Below, piece by piece: positions 1 through 7,344 of a stretch of 35,588 bases of DNA (positions within the stretch are counted from its first letter, which is position 1; every line of letters begins with the position of its first letter). The stretch is from Rhodococcoides trifolii (GTDB taxonomy: Bacteria > Actinomycetota > Actinomycetes > Mycobacteriales > Mycobacteriaceae), in contig NZ_BMCU01000011.1 in assembly GCF_014635345.1 (NCBI RefSeq), forward strand, positions 1 to 35,588, written 5' to 3'. The notes under the pieces are model-generated. The model was not told the origin of the DNA. It did no database searches and saw only the letters and a list, made by a program, of their open reading frames with translations. A program made the position numbers and the translations under genes.

Positions 1-1
1 C

Positions 2-388
2 CAACGACTGCTCACCGAAGCCGGATTCGACCTCGACGCCACCCCGCGCATCACCTTCCGCGCCCTACCCGGTTCCGGCGGGCGGGACCATCTCGTCCCG
101 GACGCCCTACCCCGACTCCCACTTCACCGAGCCTTCGCCACCGTCGAACTTCCACTGACCTTGAATTGGTCCAATCCCGGCCGCACCTACCGACTCGCGG
201 ACCGACCCGACCGCGCCCTGCTCTACGAGATCGTGCTCAGCGAAGGAACACCCACTGACGTCCTCACCTACATCGACGGAGCACTCCTGCTCGACCTCTG
301 GCCCGACCTCGTCCTGCCCCGCAGCCTACGAACAGCCTGGACGCCGACGATCGAGAAATACCTCCCCCAACGAACCCAGCACACGTGA
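2..388 (+). CDS. C-terminal part of an unrecognised protein, cut by the window edge
   Basis: The reading frame is open from the left edge to a TGA at 386-388, giving 128 visible residues; the true start lies outside the window. I do not recognise a domain. The visible part is soluble, rich in Arg, Leu and Asp, with no membrane segment or signal peptide, and ends in EKYLPQRTQHT. It lies 16 bases upstream of an AbiEii-like nucleotidyltransferase gene on the same strand. In actinobacteria such toxin-type genes are commonly preceded by a co-transcribed partner, often a regulator or antitoxin of the AbiEi type, so a partner role is plausible. That role is inferred from position only; the fragment itself shows no motif that proves it. 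Confidence 0.6.
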   Translation, partial: QRLLTEAGFDLDATPRITFRALPGSGGRDHLVPDALPRLPLHRAFATVELPLTLNWSNPGRTYRLADRPDRALLYEIVLSEGTPTDVLTYIDGALLLDLWPDLVLPRSLRTAWTPTIEKYLPQRTQHT

Positions 389-404
389 GATCGCGAATCC
401 GATA

Positions 405-1039
405 ATGCTCACGGACTTCCAGACCACGGTCGCTCACCTCTTCTTCACCACCCCCGCCAGCGACGGTTTCCTCCTCGCCGGCGGCGCCGCGCTGCTCGCA
501 CAGCAAATGACTACCCGCCCCACCCAGGACCTGGATTTCTTCACCTCCGCGGCCGGAGCAGTGTCACCGACGCCCGAAACCAATTCGAAGATGCCGCCGG
601 CACCCGCGGCTGGACCGTCGACCGCATCCACGACAGCGACACCTTCTGCCGACTCCTCGTCCACGGACCCGAAGACCTACTGATCGATCTGGCGTTGGAC
701 TCCCCGCCCGGCATGCCCGCCACCGCCAGCATCGTCGGACCCACCTTCGCCCCCGACGAACTCGCCGGCCGCAAACTCGTTGCTCTGTTCGACCGCGCAG
801 AAGCCCGAGACTTCGCCGACGTTTACACACTGACAACGCATTACGACAAGAAGACCCTGCTGAGCCTTGCCGCCGACGTCGACACCGGATTCGACCACCA
901 GATCCTGGCCACCATGTTCGACAGCCTCCGACGATTCACCATCGACGACATCCCCGTCCACACAGCCAACGTCAGCGACTTACGACACTTCCTCGCCACC
1001 TGGGCCACCGAACTTTGGCAGAATCAGGCCCACTCCTAA
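405..1039 (+). pseudogene. AbiEii/AbiGii-like nucleotidyltransferase, frameshifted
   Basis: The N-terminal part begins with ATG at 405 and contains LLAGGAALLAQQ followed by RPTQDLDFF. This is the GG..AL and DxD-type catalytic signature of the nucleotidyltransferase (MNT/AbiEii) fold. After DFFTSAAGA near 555 the family pattern continues in a different frame (VTDARNQFEDAAGTRGWTVD, then RIHDSDTFCRLLVHGPEDLL and DFADVYTL) to the stop at 1037-1039. The frame change is equivalent to losing one base between about 550 and 563. Joined, the product would be about 210 residues, a normal length for this small toxin-type family. Known relatives modify tRNA or other targets by nucleotide transfer and are controlled by a neighbouring antitoxin gene. 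As read here the protein would be truncated and lack its C-terminal half. The shift could also be a sequencing error. Confidence 0.75.
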
Positions 1040-1395
1040 CGGCTGAGAAACGCGGGCCGCCGATCGCAGAAACCTCGTTGAGCGAGTGCCGACTCGATCG
1101 CATCGAGGTGCGCAAACACCAGTTTCCGCACCAGCCATGACTGGGACCGGAGCAGCTCCAAGTGACTGGCGCCGAGGCCGTTCGCGCGGGTCAGTCCGGC
1201 CGTTCCGATCACCAACGTGCACAAGATGGTTGTGGACCATAGCCAACGGACTGCAACCGGGTTACGGGTTTCGACCTCGTTCTCGCTGGTTGTTCGTTCG
1301 AGACATCTCAACACCGACGTCTGGCGGGTTCGGACCCCAAATCTGCGCCGCATAGGCGGTTACCTTGTCCTCAGCCCGTCGCCATACTATGACCT
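1040..1395. other. Intergenic stretch with no convincing gene
   Basis: No reading frame here has a recognisable domain together with a good ribosome binding site. A minus-strand frame of 105 codons (1036-1353) exists but is arginine-rich in the way of non-coding frames in high-GC DNA. A TTGTTCGTTCGAGAC string near 1290-1304 resembles one half of the operator repeated further right, but no second half is visible. The right end holds the promoter of the esterase gene. A weak -10-like TACTAT lies only a few bases before the GTG start at 1396, and no Shine-Dalgarno sequence is visible, so a leaderless transcript is possible. Confidence 0.5.
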
Positions 1396-2379
1396 GTGAC
1401 ACAGTCCGAGGACGGAGCGGAGCGGCTCCCCCGACCCGAGATCGACGCCGAACTCCGGGCCGGTCTCGCCATCGTCGGCGGGGTCTTTCCTCCCACGATC
1501 ACCCCGGACCTGATCCCCTTCATGCGCCGCTCCTACGCGTCACCCCCAGTCGCCGACATTCTGTGCGGTCACGACGTCGACCACCACGAACACACCATCC
1601 GTGGTCATCTCGGCGACGACATCGTCGTGTCCGTCTTCAATTCCCCGCAGCACACGGGAATTCGGCCGGTCATCCTTTACGCCCACTCGGGCGGCCTGAT
1701 GTTCGGTGACCGATTCAACGCTCTCGCCCTCAATCTCGACTGGGTCGAGCGGCTCGGCGCTGTCCTGGTCTCACCGGAGTATCGGCTGGCACCCGAGTAC
1801 CCCGACCCCTACGCACGCGAGGACCTGTACAGAACTCTGCTCTGGATCGTCGACAACGCCGCGACACTGGGTGTGGACATCGGCCGCATCATGATTGCCG
1901 GGGCCAGTGCCGGTGGCGGGCTCGCGGCCGGCCTTGCACTCGCCGCACGCGATCGCTCCGGCCCTGCGCTGTGTGGCCAACTGTTGATCTATCCGATGCT
2001 GGACGACCGCGGAATAGCCCTGTCGACAAAGCAATTCGACGCAGTGGGCGTCTGGGACCGCGTGAGCAACGAAACCGGCTGGCGCGCCGTCCTCGGTGAC
2101 CGATACCGGACCTCGGAGGTGTCGCCCTACATTGCGCCCGCCCGCTCGACCGACCTTTCGGGCTTACCGCCGGCCTACATCGACGTCGGGTCAGCGGAAA
2201 TATTTCGCGACGAGGCCGTCGACTACGCGACCGCGCTGTGGCATGCAGGCAGCGACGCCGAGCTACACGTCTGGAACGGAGGGTTTCACGCGTTCGACAT
2301 CTTCGCACCGCACACCACCCTCGCGCAAGGCATGATCCGAGCCCGCACCGCGTGGGTCGAAAACCGCCTTGCCGATTGA
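1396..2379 (+). CDS. alpha/beta hydrolase, HSL-type esterase/lipase
   Basis: This 327-residue protein belongs to the hormone-sensitive-lipase (family IV) group of alpha/beta hydrolases, which hydrolyse short acyl esters. The oxyanion-hole motif HGGG appears as HSGG (residues 97-100). The nucleophile elbow is GASAG (169-173, Ser171). The SPEYRLAPE block typical of the family follows the first motif, an acid residue is expected around YIDVGSAEIF, and the catalytic His is in GGFHAFD near the C-terminus. No signal peptide or membrane segment is seen, so it should be cytoplasmic. The start is a GTG without a clear ribosome binding site, perhaps leaderless. The gene is followed after 32 bases by a second esterase-type gene, suggesting an operon for ester breakdown. 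The substrate is unknown. Confidence 0.88.
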   Translation: MTQSEDGAERLPRPEIDAELRAGLAIVGGVFPPTITPDLIPFMRRSYASPPVADILCGHDVDHHEHTIRGHLGDDIVVSVFNSPQHTGIRPVILYAHSGGLMFGDRFNALALNLDWVERLGAVLVSPEYRLAPEYPDPYAREDLYRTLLWIVDNAATLGVDIGRIMIAGASAGGGLAAGLALAARDRSGPALCGQLLIYPMLDDRGIALSTKQFDAVGVWDRVSNETGWRAVLGDRYRTSEVSPYIAPARSTDLSGLPPAYIDVGSAEIFRDEAVDYATALWHAGSDAELHVWNGGFHAFDIFAPHTTLAQGMIRARTAWVENRLAD

Positions 2380-2411
2380 CATCTCGATTCCAACCGATGA
2401 AGGAGCACAGG

Positions 2412-3602
2412 ATGACCGCACCGCAGATCGACCGCTCGACACTCGCCTCCGCCCTCGACACCGTCGTCGACGACGCGCCACGATCGGTGCCGGGCGTCGT
2501 CGCAGGCGTCACGGACAAGGACGACACGCTATATCTGAAGGCCTCGGGATACCGAGACGTCGGCACCAAGACCGAGATGACGACGGACAGCGTCTTCGCC
2601 ATCTTCTCCACCACGAAGGCGCTCACCGGCGTCGCCGCACTCCAACTCCGCGAGGAAGGAGTTCTGGACTTCGACGCCCCAGCAAAGGAATACGTACCCG
2701 CGCTCGGCGATGTTCAGGTCCTCGACGGTTTCGACGACAGCGGTCAACCCGTTCTGCGCGCCCCCAAGAGCGACGTCACCACCAAACAACTGCTGCTGCA
2801 CACCGCCGGATTCGGATACGACTTCTTCAACGAGCAGTACAACCGGCTGGCCACCGAGCACGGACAGCCCAGCATCGTGACCTCCAGCCGCAAGGCGTTG
2901 CAGACGCCTCTACTGTTCGATCCCGGCACACAGTGGGAATACGGGAGCAACATCGACTGGGCCGGCCAGGTCGTTGAAGGCATCACCGGAAAACGCCTCG
3001 GCGAGGTCATGCGCGAACGGATCCTGCAACCGCTCGGCATGAACGACACGGCCTTCACACTGTCCGACACCACACGCGACCGCGTCGCCACGATGCATCA
3101 GCGGGAGGCCGACGGATCACTCACGCCCACCGACTTCGCTCTGCCCGACCCCGAGGTCGACATGGGCGGCCACGGGTTGTATTCGACTGTAGGAGATTAC
3201 CTTTCCTTCATCAGGATGTGGCTCAACAACGGCTCGTCCGCGTCGGGCCAGCAGATCCTTCGACCCGACACCGTCGACTTCGCAGTACAGAACCACCTCG
3301 GCGATCTGAAGGTCAAAATGCTTCCCGGCGTGATCCCGACCTTGAGCAACGACGCAGAGTTCTTTCCCGGCATGCCGAAGTCCTGGAGCTACACGTTCAT
3401 GATCAACGACGAGGACGCCCCAACCGGCCGACCCGCCGGAAGCATCGCCTGGGCAGGTTTGGCCAACCTGTATTACTGGATAGATCGACGCAACGGGATC
3501 GGCGGGTACTGGGCCACGCAGATCTTCCCGTTCGCCGACGCAGGGTCGGTGGGCGGCTACCTGGATTTCGAGAAGGCCACCTACGACGCGGTGCGTGGCT
3601 GA
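2412..3602 (+). CDS. serine hydrolase of the beta-lactamase fold (family VIII carboxylesterase-like)
   Basis: I chose the ATG at 2412 because AAGGAG lies just upstream, giving 396 residues. The protein has the class C beta-lactamase/esterase fold. The nucleophile motif SxxK is STTK (Ser66, Lys69) after VFAIF; the conserved tyrosine is in WEYGSN (Tyr177); and the C-terminal block AWAGLANLYYWID occupies the place of the KTG-like motif. This pattern is typical of EstB-like family VIII esterases and related 6-aminohexanoate-dimer hydrolase-type enzymes rather than true beta-lactamases. There is no signal peptide, which also argues against a periplasmic antibiotic resistance role. It sits in an operon with an HSL-type esterase upstream and a PucR-type regulator downstream, suggesting regulated hydrolysis of an ester. 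The substrate is unknown. Confidence 0.85.
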   Translation: MTAPQIDRSTLASALDTVVDDAPRSVPGVVAGVTDKDDTLYLKASGYRDVGTKTEMTTDSVFAIFSTTKALTGVAALQLREEGVLDFDAPAKEYVPALGDVQVLDGFDDSGQPVLRAPKSDVTTKQLLLHTAGFGYDFFNEQYNRLATEHGQPSIVTSSRKALQTPLLFDPGTQWEYGSNIDWAGQVVEGITGKRLGEVMRERILQPLGMNDTAFTLSDTTRDRVATMHQREADGSLTPTDFALPDPEVDMGGHGLYSTVGDYLSFIRMWLNNGSSASGQQILRPDTVDFAVQNHLGDLKVKMLPGVIPTLSNDAEFFPGMPKSWSYTFMINDEDAPTGRPAGSIAWAGLANLYYWIDRRNGIGGYWATQIFPFADAGSVGGYLDFEKATYDAVRG

Positions 3603-3643
3603 CAATGGACAGAACATAGCGGGAGACCGGCGGAAGGGGTCGA

Positions 3644-4684
3644 ATGCAGGAGTTGCTCGGCAAGATCGCTGCACTCGACCCCGATGCCAGTCTCGGCATC
3701 AGGGTGATCGCCTGCTTCGACGAACTCATCCGGGGCAACGTCAACAGCCGCGCCCTCCTCAGCACCGCGGCGTCGCTGGCCGGCTGCCCGGCGGGGCTGA
3801 CCGTGTCCGAACCGCGGCGGACTATGCGCATGACCCAACACGGGGACTTGCTCGACGGTGGGCCGCCCACCGACGTCTTCTCCTATGAACTCCCGGCCGG
3901 TGCCAGTGTGTGGTTGGAACGAACCGGTTCACCGCATGCCAACGATGCGATCATCGTCGAGCGTCTCGCACTGGCCGTCGGGGTACGCCTCGGAATGGAG
4001 CGACGAGATCTCGAACCCAGTCGCGACCTCGGTACCACTGTGGACCCTGAGCGCGACCCGATAGAACGGCGGGCCGCGGCGGAACGGTTGGGACTGACCG
4101 CCGGACGCAAATATCGAGTGCTCGCGGCCCCGTTGTTCGCGGTGTGGACTTCGCACCCCTCGAGCGCGTCCGACGTCGTGAGCACAGCGCACGGGCCGAT
4201 CCACATCGTGGTAGTCGACGCGGCCGCAGACCGTCTCGACGTTCGTCCGTCCGGAGCGGGAACAGCGGTCGGATACGACGACCTCGACTTCTCCTTCCGC
4301 ACCGCAATGGTGGCTCTGCAGTTGTGCGACGGAGAACGCGAACCGTACGTCGACGCGGATCGGTACACCGGGATCGTCGAACTGCTCGCGGAGGCGCCGG
4401 AACGACGAACGGGACCGGACGTTCACCGCATGGCCGACGTCATGACTCACAGTTGGGCTCGACCCACCGTCGACGCCATTCTCGACGCGCCGTCGGTCCG
4501 CCACGCGGCACGGCTGGCTGGGGTGCATCACAGCACCATGCAATCGCGACTCGACTGCGTAGCCGAGATCATGACGTTCGATCCTATGTCCGGCTACGGG
4601 CGAATCAGGTTGGGATTGGCCTACTTACAACACCGGCTGGCCACGTCCCGAGTGCTCGATCTACCCGCACCCGCCATTCGGTAA
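3644..4684 (+). CDS. PucR-type transcriptional regulator
   Basis: This 346-residue protein ends with the PucR C-terminal helix-turn-helix pattern: SVRHAARLAGVHHSTMQSRL, followed by a short block with YGRIRLGLAYLQHRL, the usual place and form for PucR/CdaR-family activators. The first 270 residues show no named domain I can assign; they probably form the effector-sensing region (GAF-like by analogy with the family, not proven). A purine-rich stretch GGAAGGGG precedes the ATG. The gene follows the two esterase genes by about 40 bases in the same direction, so it probably controls them. None of the 29-kb-wide operator copies described elsewhere is found near it, so it appears to be outside that regulon. 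Confidence 0.8.
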   Translation: MQELLGKIAALDPDASLGIRVIACFDELIRGNVNSRALLSTAASLAGCPAGLTVSEPRRTMRMTQHGDLLDGGPPTDVFSYELPAGASVWLERTGSPHANDAIIVERLALAVGVRLGMERRDLEPSRDLGTTVDPERDPIERRAAAERLGLTAGRKYRVLAAPLFAVWTSHPSSASDVVSTAHGPIHIVVVDAAADRLDVRPSGAGTAVGYDDLDFSFRTAMVALQLCDGEREPYVDADRYTGIVELLAEAPERRTGPDVHRMADVMTHSWARPTVDAILDAPSVRHAARLAGVHHSTMQSRLDCVAEIMTFDPMSGYGRIRLGLAYLQHRLATSRVLDLPAPAIR

Positions 4685-4870
4685 GTACCGATGACGACAC
4701 AGGAGCGCCAGAGCATCATTCACTCAGTGATTCTTAGTGCGAATTGATCTGACCGTCGGTGTAACCAACAGGACTTACTGCGAATGAACACCTACTGAGT
4801 TGGGCTTTCCCTTGGTGGGTACCTGAATGCGGTGGCGTCCCGGGGGTGGCCACGAGCCAGTACAGGCCGG

Positions 4871-4896
4871 GGGCGACGAAGGTTTCGTCCCTTTTT
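4871..4896 (+). terminator. Probable Rho-independent terminator
   Basis: GACGAA (4875-4880) pairs with TTCGTC (4884-4889) around a GGT loop. Flanking GG/CC pairs extend the stem past one bulged C, and a run of five T (4892-4896) follows. It is oriented for + strand transcripts coming from the PucR-type gene, whose stop is about 190 bases upstream, and lies just before the convergent LuxR-type gene. Confidence 0.55.
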
Positions 4897-4919
4897 CCTC
4901 GACGATCTGGGTTTCCAGA

Positions 4920-5180
4920 CTAGTTGCGGTGGTTCTTCGTCGCCCACACCGCTACCTCGATGCGCGACCGCAACCCGAGCTTGCGCAGGATGTTCCCGAC
5001 GTGGAACTTCACTGTATTGGGACTGACGAACAGTTCCCGCCCTATTTCCGGGTTGCTCAGTCCGGCAACGACTCCGTCCAGGATTTGGCGTTCTCTGCGG
5101 GTCAGGGATTCCCAGTCAGCGTCATGGCGTGACGGGCCCTGCTTGAGATCCTCGTCTTCGTTCACTGCGGTAGGCGTCAC
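4920..5180 (-). CDS. Short LuxR-type DNA-binding protein (HTH only)
   Basis: This small protein of 86 residues is almost entirely a LuxR/GerE-type helix-turn-helix. The block SLTRRERQILDGVVAGLSNP is followed by EIGRELFVSPNTVKFHVGNI and LRKLGLRSRIEVAVWA, which match the usual conserved positions. There is no receiver or ligand-binding domain. The start is a GTG at 5180 that overlaps the TGA stop of the symporter gene in the sequence GTGA, so translation is probably coupled and the longer upstream frame is only a shadow of the symporter. It is the last gene of the DUF485-symporter-LuxR operon. A role in feedback or tuning of transporter expression is an inference from that position. Confidence 0.8.
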   Translation of the reverse strand: MTPTAVNEDEDLKQGPSRHDADWESLTRRERQILDGVVAGLSNPEIGRELFVSPNTVKFHVGNILRKLGLRSRIEVAVWATKNHRN

Positions 5181-6727
5181 GACGCGTCTGCGCCGATACC
5201 GGTGAGGGCGCGAACCCGCAAGCGGTCGAACGTCTTTGGATCTTCCGGTTCTCGGCTGAGCACGCTGCCGATGTAGCAGCCGATGAAGCCGATCGGAAGC
5301 GAGACCAAGATCGGATAGGTCAGCGGGAAGGGTGCATTGCCCCACGCGTCGGGCCAGAGAGCGGGGCTCATCGCGATCAGCACCAACGCGCTGATGAGAC
5401 CGGACAATGACCCGACGACAGCGCCCAGTGTTTTCATACGGCTCCAGGTGAGGGTGAGAAGCAGAACTGGGAAGTTGGCGCTTGCAGCAATGGATGTCGC
5501 GACCACGGCAAGGAACGTCACGTTCTGGGCGCTGCCGATGGCGAGGGTGATCGCGACTGCTATCGCCACGAGCACGACAGCAGCGATTCGACCGACCTTG
5601 CGCTCGTCGCTCTCGCGGCCGTGAAAGACGGTGGTCCACAGGTCATGTGCGACCGTGCTCGATCCATTGAGCACCAAGCCGGCAGTGACAGCGAGAATGG
5701 TTGCGAAGGCGACCGCAGCCAGGAGTGCGAGCACGAGACTTCCGCCGAATGTCTGCCCGCCACCGAGGAATTGGGCAAGAGCGGGTAGCGCGAGGTTACC
5801 GCCGGGTCCAGCTTGCTCGATTCCTTCCGGGCCGAGAACAGCGCGCGCGGAGAGACCGAGGAATGCGATCAGGACGTTGAACACTCCGATGAGTCCGACG
5901 GCCCACACCGCCGAGCGTCTGGCTTGAACGGCGTCGGGAACTGTGAAGAATCGCATCAGGACGTGCGGGAGTCCGACGGAACTCAGGGTGACTGCTACAC
6001 CCATGGAGATCAGGTTCCAGGGGTTGGTGAAGCTGAGACCGGTTCCGAGGAACGCGTCGCCGACCGGTGTGGCGAGAGCTGCCCGGTTGATCACGTTGAT
6101 GGGGTTCGGGTCGACCTTGATCAGTACCAGTACAACCAGAAGGGTGACGACAGCCATGAGCATTGCGGCCTTGATCACCTGGACCCAGGTGGTGGCCAGC
6201 ATGCCGCCGAAGAGTACGTAGGCGAGCATCAGCGCGGCGGCGATCACCACACCCCAGCTGAAGTCGATGCCTGCCAACGCTTCCATGAGCACTCCGCCGG
6301 CAACGAGCTGTGCCAGAAGGTAGAAGATGCACACCGCGAGGGTCGACATCGCGGAGACGATCCGTACGGGTTTGGCCTTCAGTCTCAGGGCCAGGGCGTC
6401 GGCGAAAGTGAAACGACCCAGGTTGCGAAGTTTCTCGGCAATCAGGAGCAGAACCATCAAGAAGATGGCGCAGGCTGCAATGGCGTACAGAACACCATCG
6501 AGTCCGAACAGGAATGCCAGTCCGGCGTATCCGAGGAGCGAGGAGGATGACAAGAAATCTCCGGCGATGGCGACACCGTTCGTTCTTCCGGAGATGCCGC
6601 CGCCGGCAGTCCAGTAGTCGCTGGTGGTGCGTGTCCGCCGGGCGGCGAGATACGTTGCGCACAAGGTCAATGCGACCACGAGGGTACTGATCACGATCGC
6701 TGTCGTGTTGAATCCACCGTTGTTCAT
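5177..6727 (-). CDS. Sodium/solute symporter of the acetate/monocarboxylate type (SSS family)
   Basis: This 516-residue membrane protein has about 13 hydrophobic segments, the usual number for ActP/MctC-type members of the solute:sodium symporter family. Diagnostic blocks are TTSDYWTAGGGISGRTNG near the N-terminus, AGDFLSSSSLLGYAGL, and TSIAASANFPVLLL in the second half. It should import a small carboxylate such as acetate, propionate or pyruvate driven by sodium or protons. The ATG at 6727 overlaps the DUF485 stop (ATGA) and the gene ends by overlapping the LuxR-type start, so three genes form one transcript. A DUF485 partner is the usual neighbour of this family. The operon carries the shared TetR-type operator at its promoter, tying carboxylate uptake to the catabolic regulon. 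Confidence 0.9.
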   Translation of the reverse strand: MNNGGFNTTAIVISTLVVALTLCATYLAARRTRTTSDYWTAGGGISGRTNGVAIAGDFLSSSSLLGYAGLAFLFGLDGVLYAIAACAIFLMVLLLIAEKLRNLGRFTFADALALRLKAKPVRIVSAMSTLAVCIFYLLAQLVAGGVLMEALAGIDFSWGVVIAAALMLAYVLFGGMLATTWVQVIKAAMLMAVVTLLVVLVLIKVDPNPINVINRAALATPVGDAFLGTGLSFTNPWNLISMGVAVTLSSVGLPHVLMRFFTVPDAVQARRSAVWAVGLIGVFNVLIAFLGLSARAVLGPEGIEQAGPGGNLALPALAQFLGGGQTFGGSLVLALLAAVAFATILAVTAGLVLNGSSTVAHDLWTTVFHGRESDERKVGRIAAVVLVAIAVAITLAIGSAQNVTFLAVVATSIAASANFPVLLLTLTWSRMKTLGAVVGSLSGLISALVLIAMSPALWPDAWGNAPFPLTYPILVSLPIGFIGCYIGSVLSREPEDPKTFDRLRVRALTGIGADAS

Positions 6728-7101
6728 TCGAGGCCTCCGGTGCCCGTGTTCGAGTTGGTGTCGGCGCGCACGTCGCCGGTTCCGGTGGCGATCATCTCCG
6801 CTGCCAGCAGGTCCCATCCCCGCGCCGCACGGACGTAGGCGAGGGTGAGCGAGAAGCAGACGATCACGTAGAGAGCGCAGACGATCATGCCTACCGAGAG
6901 GCCGGCAGTGACGATGGTGCCGTAGCTCGAGGGCGCGAGTGCGGGCCATCCGATGAAGAACGTCCACGCCACGGCGAAGACGATCCACACACGGACGAAC
7001 AACGCTTTTCGCCGAGACCGCAGCACCGACATGCGTCCACTCGTCCACAGATCTTCCAGCGCTTTGTCGACGTGTTCTTCGTTGCGGCCAGTGGGGTTCA
7101 C
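6724..7101 (-). CDS. DUF485 family small membrane protein
   Basis: This 125-residue protein has two central hydrophobic segments (ALFVRVWIVFAVAWTFFIGW and a second around VTAGLSVGMIVCALYVIVCF) with a basic stretch before the first (SVLRSRRK). This is the DUF485 pattern that accompanies acetate-type symporters. Its function in the family is not established; it is usually considered an accessory of the symporter. The start is a GTG at 7101, and the stop overlaps the symporter start. The N-terminal 25 residues (NEEHVDKALEDLW) and a C-terminal tail rich in Asn, Thr and Gly are polar. It is the first gene of the operon, about 10 bases downstream of the operator at 7111-7133. Confidence 0.82.
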   Translation of the reverse strand: MNPTGRNEEHVDKALEDLWTSGRMSVLRSRRKALFVRVWIVFAVAWTFFIGWPALAPSSYGTIVTAGLSVGMIVCALYVIVCFSLTLAYVRAARGWDLLAAEMIATGTGDVRADTNSNTGTGGLE

Positions 7102-7110
7102 GAGACAACC

Positions 7111-7133
7111 TTACGTACGAGTGTTTGTTTGCT
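7111..7133 (-). promoter_or_regulatory. Operator copy a, upstream of the DUF485-symporter-LuxR operon
   Basis: Read on the minus strand it contains GCAAACAAACACTCGTACG, matching the shared pattern RAACRAAC-n-n-n-n-GTTCG-like with one half degenerate. It lies immediately before the GTG of the DUF485 gene, with TAAGGT in the place of a -10 box. It is one of eleven copies of the same motif, the probable binding site of the TetR protein encoded at 16340. Confidence 0.6.
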
Positions 7134-7270
7134 CAGGGTATGCCGGGCCTGTCCGAAATCGCAAGGTCTCAATGCTTTAAGCCGTTGCGGGCTCGTTCGA
7201 GTCACCGCGCCCGCGGTGTAACCAGGGACCCGGGGCAGGTCGGTCGCAGCTGTGCGTAGGCGGGTGGACC

Positions 7271-7317
7271 TTGACAGAGGCGTCCGTCACAACCAGACTA
7301 ACGTTCGTTCGTAAAAC
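7271..7317 (+). promoter_or_regulatory. Promoter and operator copy b, upstream of the ABC importer
   Basis: TTGACA (7271-7276) and CAGACT (7294-7299) are separated by 17 bases, a good sigma-70-type promoter. The operator CTAACGTTCGTTCGTAAAAC (7298-7317) overlaps the end of the -10 box, so a bound protein would block transcription. The reverse strand reads TTACGAACGAACGTTAGTCT, close to copies e and i. Confidence 0.7.
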
Positions 7318-7344
7318 ACCTTCGTTCGAGTCGGAGAAGAAGCC

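Noticed and set aside
1288..1304. TTGTTCGTTCGAGAC as a twelfth operator copy
   Set aside because: Only one half resembles the motif, and it lies about 90 bases from the esterase start without promoter features.
1036..1353. Minus-strand frame of 105 codons between the nucleotidyltransferase remnant and the esterase
   Set aside because: Arginine-rich composition typical of non-coding frames, no recognisable domain and no good ribosome binding site.
2412..3602. True beta-lactamase
   Set aside because: No signal peptide, no KTG motif, and the esterase-type AWAGLANLYYWID block; the neighbours are an esterase and a PucR regulator.
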